Source: Polydactylus sextarius
Lineage: Eukaryota; Chordata; Actinopteri; Polynemidae
Assembly: GCA_016801845.1 (NCBI GenBank)
Contig: CM028918.1
Span: forward strand, 20,696,001-20,760,000
Direction of reading: 5' to 3'
DNA: 64,000 nucleotides
Shown: one piece after another, positions 36,871-48,537 of the stretch
How the letters are laid out: each line of letters starts with the position of its first letter
Numbering within the stretch: the stretch's first letter is position 1
The notes under the pieces: generated by a model
Database searches by the model: none
The model's input: only the letters and a program-made list of their open reading frames with translations
What the model was told of the DNA's origin: nothing
Program-made: the position numbers and the translations under genes

Positions 36871-37937
36871 GAAAGAGAAAACTAAAACTTAAAACTTAAA
36901 CAATCAGAGAAGTCATGTTAATCACACAAGGTTAGGACTATTCACAACCATGTATCTAAAATGGACGCAGTGTGATAAAAGTTTAAGAAGTTTCCCTGCC
37001 ATAGAAAAAGCTGCAGCTGCAGGTTTGAGGAAGAGAGATCGCCTAAACAGAATTAAACAGCATTGTGATTTAACTCAAACAATGTTTGTTAATTTCAAAT
37101 CTCTCAGTAGTTTTATAGAAAAGCACCAGAGCTCCACCATGTTGGATATCATAGGAAACTCTGGAAACCGCTTCCTTTTGATGGCAACCATAGCACAGTC
37201 TGACACAGTTACATGCTACCAGTGATCCACTGAAAACCCAAAAACAATGAGAACAGAGTTTTCCCATGCACCTGATTGTTGTCAAGGTTTAGACAGTGAT
37301 GAGGGATCGAAGAATTTTAGTTTTCGATGCTCTGCTTCATATCTCAAGAGTACAAAAACGAAAAGAAAAAAAGGACGGTGAACAACAGAGAGGGGACTGC
37401 TGACTGGATGAATTAAAAGTTAATGAATTTAAATGTGCAGAGGAGACATTCAGAACAGAAAACACATGTTCTCCAGTTAATCTGCCTCATTCTCGTTCAG
37501 GCTGTTTGACACGCTGCAAGCAGCAGCAGCTTCATACATCTGCACGGACTGAGCTTTAATGTACTCCTCTAATAGGTCTTTTTTATTTTAATTGTATCAA
37601 AACTTAACCGCAGTTGCCTGAGTCACACAATTTGTCAGACATGCCTGATTTGTCAGGAAACTGCCTTTCCTCTTCCTTTGGTTTTGCATTCAAATTTTAA
37701 TCAAATCTTGAGAAGAGGCTTAATTATTCATTTCATCTATGTCAAAGATTCTGCACATACTAATCTTTACAGAAATACCAAAATATAAAAATGTAGGTCA
37801 ACTCTATGATCGGTAGACACACACACAGCTGTGGATCTTGATCCAGAGCTCTTGATCTGGAATTCTTTAAAATCAGCTACTGTCTTTCTGCTGATTATTT
37901 TCATCAACTTGACAAACCAATAACAAACTGCAGAGTT

Positions 37938-38060
37938 CACAAGTCATTTTTTTTCCAAGTCCAAGTCAAGTCTCAAGTCTTTTCCAGGGCAAGTTTGAAG
38001 TCAAGTCTTGAGTCTTTGTGTGACTTAAATACAACACGAGTCCAAGTCTCAGACTCAGAC
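37938..38060 (+). repeat. AAGTC-rich degenerate tandem repeat
   Basis: About eight AAGTC pentamers, mostly as CAAGTC, are spread over about 120 bp and end in AGTCTCAGACTCAGACTCC. This matches a motif class seen repeatedly in teleost DNA as part of an interspersed repeat. There is no coding signal. Confidence 0.75.
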
Positions 38061-39411
38061 TCCCCACCTCTGGCAATCATGATCTTAATGGCCTTGTTAT
38101 TGCCAAAACATCTGAACCGCCCCTGGTGGCGGGTTGTAGTATGCGTCCTAAGCCCTTCCTCCTCTATGTCAGTGGACTGGACATGGTCCAACATAACTTA
38201 ACATAACTTAACATTATGTCAGTTTTACGTCGTTTAACATTGATTTTCATTCAAGTCTTATGTTTCTGATCAGTTTGGCTTCAATTAGTTACAACATTTT
38301 ACAAAATGTTCGGGTCGTGAGTGACAGGTGACAGGTGTATTGTATCCACAATAACTTCAATACCATGTCTCAACTTCCTGGTCCCTATAGCACGATCTCT
38401 GGCTCTGAACATGGAAGATTACAGGCTTGGACCACAGATATGTTGCAGTGTGTCTTTGGTTGGAACTGAGAGAGAAATAGCTCACTGATTCATTTTTTTT
38501 TTCATTAATACTTCTTTTGCATGAGGGAAAAGGGAAAAAATAATCACCTGGGTGTGTCCTTGTATCAAAACCAGTAAAATCTGAAAGTGAAACTAAAACT
38601 ATATGATGCCGAAAGAGCAAAAGAGTAAAACCTTGAGACTTGCTTGTAAAAGTAAATGTTCTGAGAGTGAATTATGGGCGAAGGATGGAGCATCATGTTC
38701 AGACTATAGGCTCCCCACCACTGCGCTCTGCCTCACTCAGTGCCCTCACCCCCCCCACCCCACCCCTCGTTCTCACTCTATATCTCCTCTATAGAGAAAA
38801 TGCTGCTAAATGTTGTTTTGTCTGAAGAGAACATAGTGGGAAAATGAACACGAAAGGAAAACCAATGTTTTCTTTAAAACTGATGAGTAAACAGCTGCTA
38901 GTACTAAAGTCTATGTAGCAATAGCAAAAACTTCAATAAAAATAATCTACTTTCTGTGTTTTTACAACATTTCGTATTAGGGACAAGTCTTACAGGGTTC
39001 AACAAGGTGCCAAGACGGCAAAGTGTCAGTAAAGTTTGACTGAGCAACACCACCACGCTCCACTTCTTCAAATTATATAATAGCGTGAGTGTGGAGGTAC
39101 AATGATTGAGACGCAGCAGGAGAACCAAAAGATAATCCTTCTATTCAGTAACACATACTTATGTGTAAAAAAGAGGAGAAGTGAAAGTTTGGTGAAGGCC
39201 AAGAGGGAAAACAAAGGCTTTTAAGTTGGATTTAAAGTCTGTCAAAGTTCGGGATCAGTCTCAGGACTTTGTTCCAAATATGCATAGCTTCACTTTTTTT
39301 CCTTTTGCTTTTACTTTCTTAACAGATGGGTCTGACATGAGAACAGAGGGCTATGTATGTATCTGGGCTGTGTATGTGTATGCGTGCGTGTGTTTGTATG
39401 TGTGGGTGTGG

Positions 39412-39712
39412 TACAGGTATTCCTTACATTGTGGGGACCTAAATCTGTTTACACACTCATATTATGGCGACCTGTCTCCCTTATGGGGACCAAAAGCAGG
39501 TCCCCATAATGTAAAAAAAGATATTTAGGTGAAGACATGACTTAAGGTTTGGTTAGGGTTAGGGTCGGGTTTAGATAAAGGTTAGGCAAGTGGTACCAAC
39601 AACTGAGATCTCAAGGGTTTCCAGGAAAGTCGCCAAGAAATGAATGTAAGTCAATGTAATGTCCCCTGAAGTTATGGAAACCAGACTGTGTGTGTGTGTG
39701 TGTGTGTGTGTG
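39412..39712 (+). repeat. Teleost GGGGACC interspersed repeat ending in (TG)n
   Basis: Starts with TATTCCTTACATTGTGGGGACC, has an inverted pair TATGGGGACCAAAAGCAGGTCCCCATA, a GGTTAGGGTTAGGGT stretch, and ends in a 26-bp TG run (39,687-39,712). This layout is recurrent in fish genomes. Its TG tail stops only 6 bases from the vta1 exon 7 donor. Confidence 0.75.
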
Positions 39713-39719
39713 CTCTTAC

Positions 39720-39797
39720 CCTGCTGCTGAGCGTTGAGCAGTGTGGGGTCAACAGAGGGCATTGTCCGGGGCACAGGCACTGGTTTGACTCCTTCTG
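39720..39797 (-). CDS. vta1: vta1 exon 7, linker
   Basis: A 78-bp exon, phase 1 at both ends, reading (A)EGVKPVPVPRTMPSVDPTLLNAQQQ plus one base. It corresponds to the PTPQTIPAIDPALFNTISQ segment of human VTA1, in the flexible linker just before the VSL domain. The donor is CAGG followed by GTAAGA. The acceptor is a NAGNAG tandem (CAGCAG), so the exon may begin at 39,797 or 39,794 with gain or loss of one Ala. Being a multiple of three, it could be skipped without breaking the frame. A CA repeat starts a few bases after the donor. Confidence 0.9.
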
Positions 39798-41183
39798 CTG
39801 GTCGACACAAACACTTCCAGTTAAAATCAAAAAAATCAAGACATTAGAAATTACATGTTTGGGTAAACTGCAGTAAAACAGAAAACACAGTAATTATTGT
39901 TTTCAAATTGATTTTCTACATCAGCCTCCACAGACCACAGGCCCCTCTAATCACACCCCACTGAGACAGAAAATTGAAACATTAGCTCAGTGATGAATGA
40001 CTGTCGCTTTGGAAACAGACAGACTCAATAACCTCAGACTCTGATAACCGTCAGTCAGCTGAATATCTGTGAACAGCGCAGCTGAAGACACGTCCCTCAT
40101 CATAACTTATCAATATTTCATACTATAGATTGGATCAAAACTAGGGATCTGAAACGATTAACAAAAAGTTTGTATCATAATGTGTGTTTACTTTTAACTA
40201 TTCTGAGTCTGAATCACAGGAATGATGAGTCAGGACAGAGCAGTTGATACAACACCTTTTACCAACAACCGGTCATTTTTTTTAACCCAGGTCCTAATCT
40301 TTCTCTGACCCTCTGAAGGTTTCATTGCTCAAATGTGAAGAGATTCAGCTCAGAAGGATCCTTTTTCAAGCTTAAATTTTAATCTGGAGCCTTTAAAGGG
40401 ATTACAAAATTCAAAACCACATTTACCTTGTTATTGTTGAATATAGACAGCTTAGCGTGTCTAAATGACCATACCAAAACCACAGTAGTACGCTAGAGGA
40501 CTGTGAATGTTAGCTCAAACTATGACTGTGTTGCATGAGATGAAAACAAGAACAATGTTGGGCACATGTAACGTTCCGGGATGTACTGGGAATATGATGA
40601 GTACGCACTATGTTTAGGAAAAGCGGGCGCTATCACGATGGATCTATGTTTTGTAAACAAGACAACAAAGGTAAGACAGGTTTTATGATCATTTATATTA
40701 GAATAACAGTTATACAGAATAACCTTGTGTATCTCAGCGTTTGTGTCGTCACATCTTTCTGGGAAAATGAAACCAGCTCATACAACTAAATCTTAGGTGG
40801 ATATTTAGCAGTGGGAAGGTTCCCACATCACCAACATCTACCAATGTTTCCTCTGTAACATCTGTCGTCTACAGACAGAACTACATAACACACTATAAAT
40901 CTGAGAATTTCACTGACACCTCCTCAAATAAACTATATTCAATATATTATTAGAAGCCAAACAGAAATATAAAAAGAAAGAATGTAAAAAGAAATTGTTC
41001 AGTGGATCAATGGGGAAGTAAGGTTTAAATGTAGGATGTAGCGAGTCTTCAGCTATGCTAAAGCGAGTTAGCATGCTAATATCTCTGGATTGGCAGTTCA
41101 TCCTTACGGAGAGGTGAATGGCTCGTGGTACTCTCATGTCATTTCCATCATCATCCATCCAACAGTGTGTTTGTGCCTCATAC
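39798..41183 (-). other. vta1: vta1 intron 6 (1.4 kb)
   Basis: The shortest vta1 intron in the window, bounded by GTATGA at exon 6 and the tandem CAGCAG acceptor of exon 7. It has no recognisable element or gene, only AT-rich unique sequence. Confidence 0.9.
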
Positions 41184-41438
41184 CTGCAGGTGGAGGTAGC
41201 TCGGCTGGAGTGTTGGCCGGTGCGTGAGCCCCTGGAGGGATGTGGATGTTGTTGTAGTTGGTGGTGGGAGGGGGACCAGACGACCCAGGTCCTGGACTTG
41301 GAGTAAATCCGATCCCTGGTGGGGCATGTGGATCCAAGCTCTGGTCCTGGTCCTCATAGGACTGGGATGGAGGACCTCCCCTGACAGAGCCCCCGTGGGA
41401 GGGGCCTGGGCCTGAGAAACCTTCAGCTCCAAACTCAT
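41184..41438 (-). CDS. vta1: vta1 exon 6, Pro/Gly-rich linker
   Basis: A 255-bp exon (85 codons' worth, phase 1 at both ends). It begins DEFGAEGFSGPGPSHGGSV, passes through a Pro/Gly/Ser-rich stretch, and ends NIHIPPGAHAPANTPAELPP PAG. The IPPGAHAPANTPAE block is almost identical to human VTA1. The preceding low-complexity stretch looks longer and richer in Pro/Gly than its human counterpart. This unstructured linker joins the tandem MIT region to the VSL domain. A different frame starting with ATG at the exon's 5' end is open but does not match the protein. The acceptor's polypyrimidine tract is a CT microsatellite. The length allows frame-preserving skipping. Confidence 0.95.
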
Positions 41439-41443
41439 CTATC

Positions 41444-41484
41444 AGAGAGAGAGAGAGAGAGAGAGAGGGAGGGAGAGAGAGAGA
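41444..41484. repeat. (GA)n microsatellite abutting vta1 exon 6
   Basis: A 41-bp GA run with two interruptions. On the transcribed strand it is a CT run that ends 3 bases before the acceptor AG and so serves as its polypyrimidine tract. Confidence 0.95.
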
Positions 41485-42649
41485 CAAGTGTTTACTCCGG
41501 CTTTACTCCAGGCACACCACTTTGGCACATAAACTACCCATCGATTGCCAATTTGAATCCAGGCTGTGACAAGCATTTGCTGCATGTCATTCTCCCACTC
41601 TTCTCCCAGCATTCCTGTCTCTTCAGTTGTCATTTAACTCTCTTGATTTACAACAACCTGTGATCCCAGCCCTGCCTACAAAGCTGAAGACAGTTTTGAT
41701 AATAGCCATCAGTGAACACATGGCTACAAAAACACCATACTGTGTTCTTTTCCAACCAATTCATTTATGACCTTGATGAAAAATGTCATAAGGTCAAGGA
41801 TAGAGGATCCAACTACACTACCAACTACTCCAGGCTACAAAGTCATACAATGTCGGCTATTTTTGACACGTGGCACTGCCACAGTGGATTGTGGAATGGC
41901 ATTAAACCCCCGTTCCTAACAGTTGGTCCAGTACATTTTATGCTAATGGAGATAAGAAGTGAAGCATTTAAAGCATTCAACTCCCATCATGGCTGCCATT
42001 GGAGATACTACCACGATTTCTGTGATAATATGAGTGTATCGATGTGATGTGAGTGTGCTGTTAATGCTGATCTAAAGCTGTAAGTGAAGAATTGTCAGAA
42101 AAAGTGAAATGAGAGTTGATCTCTCAGATAAGCCAAATGATTATGGCATTATCAGAAACGGTTTGCTGTTGGTTCCTAAATGTTCATCTAATGCTTCCCT
42201 CAGCCTCAGCCCATACTAAATAGTCAGTGCCTAAAAAAAGAAATGAAATACTAAACCTCAAGAAATGAAGCTTATGCTGAATTGGAAGCTTAAACCCCAC
42301 AACCTTTACTTCCTTTCAATCACATGGCAAAAATGGTTTCTTCATCAAAAGTGCATCAGGTGACAAAGTGTTCAGGGACGTGTTTGGGCTGAAATGATTA
42401 GAATTCATAGGGAACAGATTAAATTCCCATTTAGAAATTGGTTTTAGATGAGGATTGGGACACAAAGCTGGTCTGCAGATGACAAGATTTGAAGCTGAAA
42501 TACTTTCTTACTTACTTACTTTTTATTACTATTCTGTCTTTGCGTTGATTATATTGTATTTGTTTATTTGATGAGGACAATTAACCCAAGATATAATACA
42601 ATATACAATATACAATGTACATATAATGTACAATATACAGTTGTGGTTC

Positions 42650-42800
42650 TGCTCAGGTGGAGAACTGGGATCAAGCTCACTGAGGCTGCAAACCAGAACC
42701 AGGACTCCAGTCTCCAGCAGCAGTTAGCAGGCTAACTGTTTAAAAGCTAAGACCCAGGTTAGAGCTGATTTTCATCCTCGAACATGAGTCTGGAGACTTT
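42650..42800 (+). repeat. Dispersed repeat, copy 2 of 4 (3' portion)
   Basis: Shares GACTCCAGTCTCC, AGCAGTTAG, GGCTA, AAGAGCTAA-like and CATGAGT motifs, in order, with 45,815-45,905 in the copy at 45.6 kb. Only the distal part is present. Confidence 0.55.
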
Positions 42801-44574
42801 GCCTCTCTCAGCAACCACACCTAACACAATGAAAACACTCCTTGACAGCCAAAAGATATTTTGACAGATTAAAACTGTTAATGTGGATTTGCAGACACAG
42901 GCTGTATTTGACACCGAGTAAAAGGCCGGTCTCCTGCATTACCGCATTACAGGCAGGAGGGTGAGACAGGCATTAGGAGGAGACCTGACACTTAACAAAA
43001 CCTTCGCTGGAATATTTCGTCTTTCTTTAAGCTGTTAAACTTTGTTTATCCACAGAAAGTTAAGTGGGCGTTCGTGCTCCGTTTCAGCCTCACTTTCATT
43101 TCTACAGCTTGTTCTTACATGGACCACATTTCTTACTGCTGAAACATTGTGAGAAGAACAAGACAAGTACATTAGCCAAATAAATGTCTGGTTTTTATTT
43201 TACTGAACTTACAAAGATTAGATTTAGTTCAAAGCATTTAGATGGATCTGAGTGGGAAAACAACAAAATTTGTATTTTATTGGTTAGTGTAATATAGTAG
43301 TATATAATACTTAATGCTTAATAACATAGTTATATACATTTTCAAGGTTGATGAATGAACTTCTGATAAAAAGCAGATAAAATGTAGTAGTACTTTGTTC
43401 TTAAGTTTATAAAAGAAGTGGATTGGATTTCGGAGTGGATTTAACACAAAACACTCACATCTCAGTGAATGAAAAACTGAAAGATTTCAGTTTGTATTTT
43501 TGTATCATTTTATGGAAAAAAAAAAAGTTCATTCTTTTTTTTCTCCATGCCCAAATGGTCGTTATATTGTTGTAGTAGATCACGAAAGGCAAATTTCCCC
43601 ACACTACTGCAATATTCCACGGGGGAAGAGTGTGCTCTGAATGAGACGCAGGGAAGGTTTAGTAGAAGTGTGACACCTCTAATCTCTTTTAACCAACATG
43701 AACTGCGACCACTAACAGAACAGAGCGAAATGAAACAAATAACATTTTTTTTTTTTTTTTTGCTATCACTTTTCACAATAAAAAAAATAAACATGAGTGC
43801 AAACGCACACACAGAACCATGCCTGCCACTGTAGACTCCCAACCACTTCATTCCAGTGGGTTCTAGTGCAGAGTGTCTCTCAGAGTCAGACATTATCCCA
43901 AACCTCATTCAGACAGAGAGTTGAGTGAAGGCCAGAAAGGGAAAATAGCAGCTGATGGAGGCTGGTGGTAGATTTGGACCAGCTGGTATGTTGCACCAAA
44001 AACTATCATTTGCAGGTTTTTATTCTTTTTATGAAAAAAAAAAATCACGTTTGGCTGTTGTAATATCCATGTGGATGGTGGTTAAGTTTTTGGACTGAAA
44101 CCACCGTTTCCTGCTCTGAGAGATATGGTTGTTCGCAGCAACAGGGAGGAAGATTCACGGCTTCTGCTCTGCTGCTCGATGCTGAGCAGCTCCCCTGGGA
44201 CAATTAGTGGCTGAATGTCTTGCCACAGGGCATTTCCACAAAGGTTTGAGAGGTTCTGCACAGTTCTGTTCTTGGTCGGTCTACTCCAGCTGCCACTCAT
44301 TCTGCCACTCCGCTCTAAACGTTGTACACCAGTTTTGCACCAAACTTTGCACCAGGTGTTTTTACCGTTGCCAGTTGACAAGTTTGCCCTCACTGTTGGT
44401 TGTTGGAGTAGTAAAATACAGAGAGCAGGATGACTATGTAACGGCTGTTACTTTTTATATCTTTAATTTCACACTCAATTCAAATTCAAGTGCCTTAATG
44501 GAGATGGACATTTGGGACTGAACAGGCAAAGAGTCACAGAACTTATGTGCCAGCTTCCAGAGATTTGATGCATG

Positions 44575-44700
44575 TCATAGCATTGAGCTTTTATTTGATG
44601 TATTAGCTACTATTTGGAAGTATTTTAATTTGAAAATTCAGTGACAGCTAACCAGCTGGCCTCAGCTCATCTTGCCTCAGGTTCCTCTGCCTGTAGGCAG
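44575..44700 (+). repeat. Dispersed repeat, copy 3 of 4
   Basis: Contains GGAAGTATTTTAATTTGAAA and ATTCAGTGACAGCTAACCAG, matching the copies at 31.79 and 45.65 kb, followed by CTCTGCCTGTAGG. Confidence 0.65.
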
Positions 44701-45574
44701 GTATCCCGTCTCAGACGGACTGTAGCCGACTTGGCCAATACAGCCAGCTGTTATATAACCAGCTGGTGAGCAGCGACTTGAAGGTTGTATTCAGGTGTGA
44801 GACTTCTTGACATGGCATCACATAGAGTCCTGATCCAGTACTTTAGAAGCATCGGAGGCTTTTTCCCATGAAGACTGTACAGTCATGTGACCTCGTCATG
44901 ATGCAAATCTTTTTTTTTTCTGACTGAAGATAAAAACCAGATGTTAGTGGCTTTTAGTCAGTGTGAAATAAGCTTTACAGTTGTTTATCCAGTCAGGTCC
45001 ATTATTACATCAGGTAGTGGCCGATAAGTCAGAATCAATCAAAAAGCTGCTTCTCAGTGACTAAATTACCCACAAGACTTTCCTGCATCAAAACTCACTC
45101 AGTACATTTCCCTCTAACAACTGGGTCACAGAACACATCCTTTATGTTTTTACAACTAAGCATTGGAAGTTGTTTTCTCTCTCTGGCCCCTCAACCTCCA
45201 CCCCTCCCTCCATCCATTCCTTTCCTCTTGCTAAACATGCTCCCCCTCCCAGCCAATGGAAAGTGAGCAGAGCAGAGCTGCTGAGAGACAATGGTCTTTC
45301 TGTAACTACCGCTGGTATATTAGTGCGTTGGTGAGTGTGGCAGTGTGAGACAGAATGTGTGTGTGTGTACCACAGCTCTCCAGACATTAATTAACAGATT
45401 TAAATGGCTCCATGACGCTGCAGTGTCCAGCAGCAACAGGATGATTTTGTGATTGAATAGACATCTATTTTCACGACTGATCTTTTGAGCATGCGGGTGT
45501 GTGAGTGGGTGAAGGGTAAGGTATACACACATCAGAAACAGAGGCTAAAGGCCAATGCACAGTCTCTGCTTCTA

Positions 45575-45910
45575 TCATTCACTCTGATTTTATTCTGAAA
45601 GTCCCAACAGGAAGACAAGGTTGTAATTTGTTTATCAGCTATTGTAAAGAAGTATTTTAATTTAAAAGTTCAGCGGCTATTAACCAGTTAGTCCCAACTC
45701 TTGGATTTTATTCCGAAAATTATGATTTGTATCTTAGTGTTGCTTGATGCAGGTTTCAGTCCCACAGATGAATTGTAGCTCCTCTGTCTGGGCCTGTAGA
45801 TGGCAACAATAGTTCTGTGACTCCAGTCTCCTGCTGCAGTTAGTGGGCTAGCTGTGTAAGAGCTAACAACAGGCTGCAGTTGATGGCATTTGTTTTGACC
45901 ATGAGTGTAA
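45575..45910 (+). repeat. Dispersed repeat, copy 4 of 4 (longest)
   Basis: The fullest copy. It joins the GATTTTATTCTGAAAG/AACAGGAAG part, GAAGTATTTTAATTT, CCTGTAGATGGCAACAATAG, and the GACTCCAGTCTCCTGCTGCA part, linking the motifs seen separately in the other three copies. There is no coding frame. A small nonautonomous transposon is the likeliest nature, but its ends are not defined. Confidence 0.65.
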
Positions 45911-48422
45911 GTTAATTCAAAATGGAACCAGGCCTCATAAATAAAGTGTTTGACCTTCAACTATCAGAGTCATATTGTGTCTGTAAGTGAAAACTACAGC
46001 AATCGGTATAAAAGAAAGATGTCAGACGTGCTCACAAGCATAAGGCACGAACAAGCCAATGAGAGCACAGATGTGTACGCACACATACACACACACAGGG
46101 TGGAAGATATCAGTGGGAATAAGTTATAATGATGTCATCACTGACACACCGACTCTAATGCACACTGGGAGAGATGCAGCAAGGAGACTATGTCAAACAC
46201 AGGGTGTGAAAGTGTGTGAGAGATTAGAGAGGAAAAATAAAATAAAGTGGAGTTACTGTGTGTATGACTTTACTGTATGTGCATGTGCAGCTGAGGGCTC
46301 CTTGAGGTGATGTCATGGGTGAGCAGGCGATGTTTGGGTCAGAGACACACACCCACATGTATGTGGAGCGGGTGGGCGTGGACGAGCAGATGGCCTTTAT
46401 TTTAGTGAGGAATTCATCAACACTGGCTCGCTGACATAAAAAATGTGTTTAGAGTTTCCCCACAGGGAAGGGAGACGTGTGCGAGCCCATAGGTGTCCAT
46501 GTCAAAATAAATTCCAGTTTGCTATTGTGTCCTCCCATGAGGCCGCTGACGCAACTTTTCGCTCTCAAAGTGCAAGCTGAAAATGAGTCCAGATGCTGCA
46601 GAGTCCCCTGTGACCCAGAGCAAATTCTACTTGGAGCTGAAGTGAATAAAAGGAATTAACTGAATGTAGCGATGGGCTGTCTTTCAAAGTCAGGACACTG
46701 AGCTGAAGTCTCTTTTCATTAGTCCATATGTGATCGTCATGTGGCCAATCAACAACTGGCTTCCAGACTAACGGTTCCAATGGTTGCTCTATTAATCACC
46801 TGCAAATGGTTTGGTCAAACGGTATTTTTTCCTCTTATACTGCATTACAGGCAGCGTTGAATTTAAAATCACTTTTGAGAAGCTGGGAGAGATTCAAGTA
46901 AGAGCTTTTGCCTTTCTAGCTGTCAAGTTTCAAGCCAAACTGCTTTGACTTTATGACAAGTTGAGAGTTGCCTTCAATGAACAGTACAGTACACTGACAC
47001 TCACAGTGTAGCATTCCCCACTTACTTACCAGAGGGTCTGTGTTGGTGCTTTTTCTTCTTCACCAGCTCAGTCAGCCTCTGTCAATAGCTGATCACCAGT
47101 ATCAAAGATTTTTAAATGACACCCAGGGGTTAAAGTATGAATTCAATGCCAACTTCCATGATGGTGAGAAAAAAAACATGACGATAATTTAACTTGTGTT
47201 AAAGAAAAACAACAAATTTCTATTGCGAGCACAACTAGGACTCAAACAAATGCAAGAGTCTAAAATGAGCCCTAGATCAGGTCCATCTTCTATCTCACAT
47301 GTTGAATACAGCTACGTCTTACTCACCTTGAATCTGGTTTGCACTGTTAGCGCCACAGCACTCACCATTTACTTTTAATTTCACTGTTTCCCTGTGGTCA
47401 TCCACCACATCTGTACTGACTCTAAGTTACTTTGAAAGGCAGGTTGTTAAACCTGTTTATTAGTGATAAAAGAATAAAACAATTGAAAAGGTCAGCTGAG
47501 AGGTGTTAGTGATTGTAGAGACAGAACACAGCTAAGACCTTTTCAATGTGGGTTTCGGACATCACACTGAATTATCATCTGTCAAAGACTAATTCTGATA
47601 AGCTTCACTGGAACGGGGTTCCATTATTTATTGGTCTTGTCATTTCATTTGCAGGCTCCTGTTGCAGCCATTAAAGTGGTGAATTTAAGGAAGAACTACT
47701 CCCTCATGGCAGCCAAACAAAAAGGTTACTTTCCTGCCATTCCTTTTCCCACCACATGCATCTCACAACACGCTGAACTTTAAAGGCTGCAATGGCCTGA
47801 CTGATTCAGTGAGTCGCCTCGGGAGCTAGTGGTGTTTTCCCATGCTTTCTTTCTACTAAAGGTTATGTTTTATGGTGTAAGTACAGCAGCAGAGGCCAGA
47901 GCTTTTCAGTATGACAAAGGTCAGGCACTCAGAGCTGATCTGTGCTGGATATGAGAGGAACGGAGAATAATGAAATAAATACCAGGACACTCTCATGCTC
48001 ATAAACACATGTAGGCCCAGCACAGTCTCACTCGTTCAGGTTCACATACAGACTGATTTCTTTCTCTGACTCTAACAGCTTCATTCCCCTGTGACAAACA
48101 AGCACAAACTGACCTCAGATATAAGGACATGTTACATTGCATTGCTAATCTAATGTCTGCACAACCCCTAATCTCCAAAAGTCTCCGGTTTCTACCACAG
48201 GGCTTTCCTGCAACAGTCCCACAACTGATAAGGTCCACAGTACAGAACCACACACACACACAACATACACCACACAAAACTATGTCAACAAAGGCAGTGT
48301 CCTTTAAAGAGCAAGCTCTGGAGAGAAAGTGAAGGATTGTTTTGTAACAACGAAGCACACAGCAATGTGTGTTTATGTGTTTATGTGTGTGTGTGTGTAA
48401 GTGCCATATCACTGTGTCCCAC

Positions 48423-48537
48423 CTGCTCCCTCGTCTTCCTCCATGCCGATGGGTCCAGCCTGAGGAGTCTCCCCATTTTTCAGACAGTTGTGGATGTAGG
48501 TGGCCTTCCAACGGGCGTACTTCCTGTGCTGAATGTT
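48423..48537 (-). CDS. vta1: vta1 exon 5, end of second MIT domain
   Basis: A 115-bp exon that starts in phase 0 after CCCAG. It reads NIQHRKYARWKATYIHNCLK, then NGETPQAGPIGMEEDEGA and one base. Human VTA1 has the closely similar stretch NVKHRKYARWKATYIHNCLK. It encodes the last helix of the tandem MIT module, which binds ESCRT-III subunits such as CHMP1B and CHMP5, and the start of the acidic linker. The acidic part is much shorter than the corresponding human segment. A 235-codon minus-strand open frame overlaps this exon in a different frame and is not the gene product. Confidence 0.97.

Larger units (their letters stand above)
30920..39719 (-). other. vta1: vta1 intron 7 (8.8 kb)
   Basis: The largest vta1 intron in the window, with GT at the exon 7 donor and AG before the VSL exon. 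It contains one copy of the dispersed repeat (31.7-31.9 kb), a probable hAT-like MITE with a perfect hairpin (36.2-36.9 kb), an AAGTC-rich tract (37.94-38.06 kb), and the teleost GGGGACC repeat with GT run (39.4-39.7 kb). Elsewhere I see AT-rich unique sequence with no gene. Confidence 0.9.
41439..48422 (-). other. vta1: vta1 intron 5 (7.0 kb)
   Basis: Bounded by the GTGGGA donor of exon 5 and a TAG acceptor directly after the CT microsatellite. It contains three of the four copies of the dispersed repeat (42.65, 44.6 and 45.6 kb) and AT-rich repeats near 42.6 kb. A poly(T) run lies near 43.75 kb. No other gene is visible. Confidence 0.9.
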
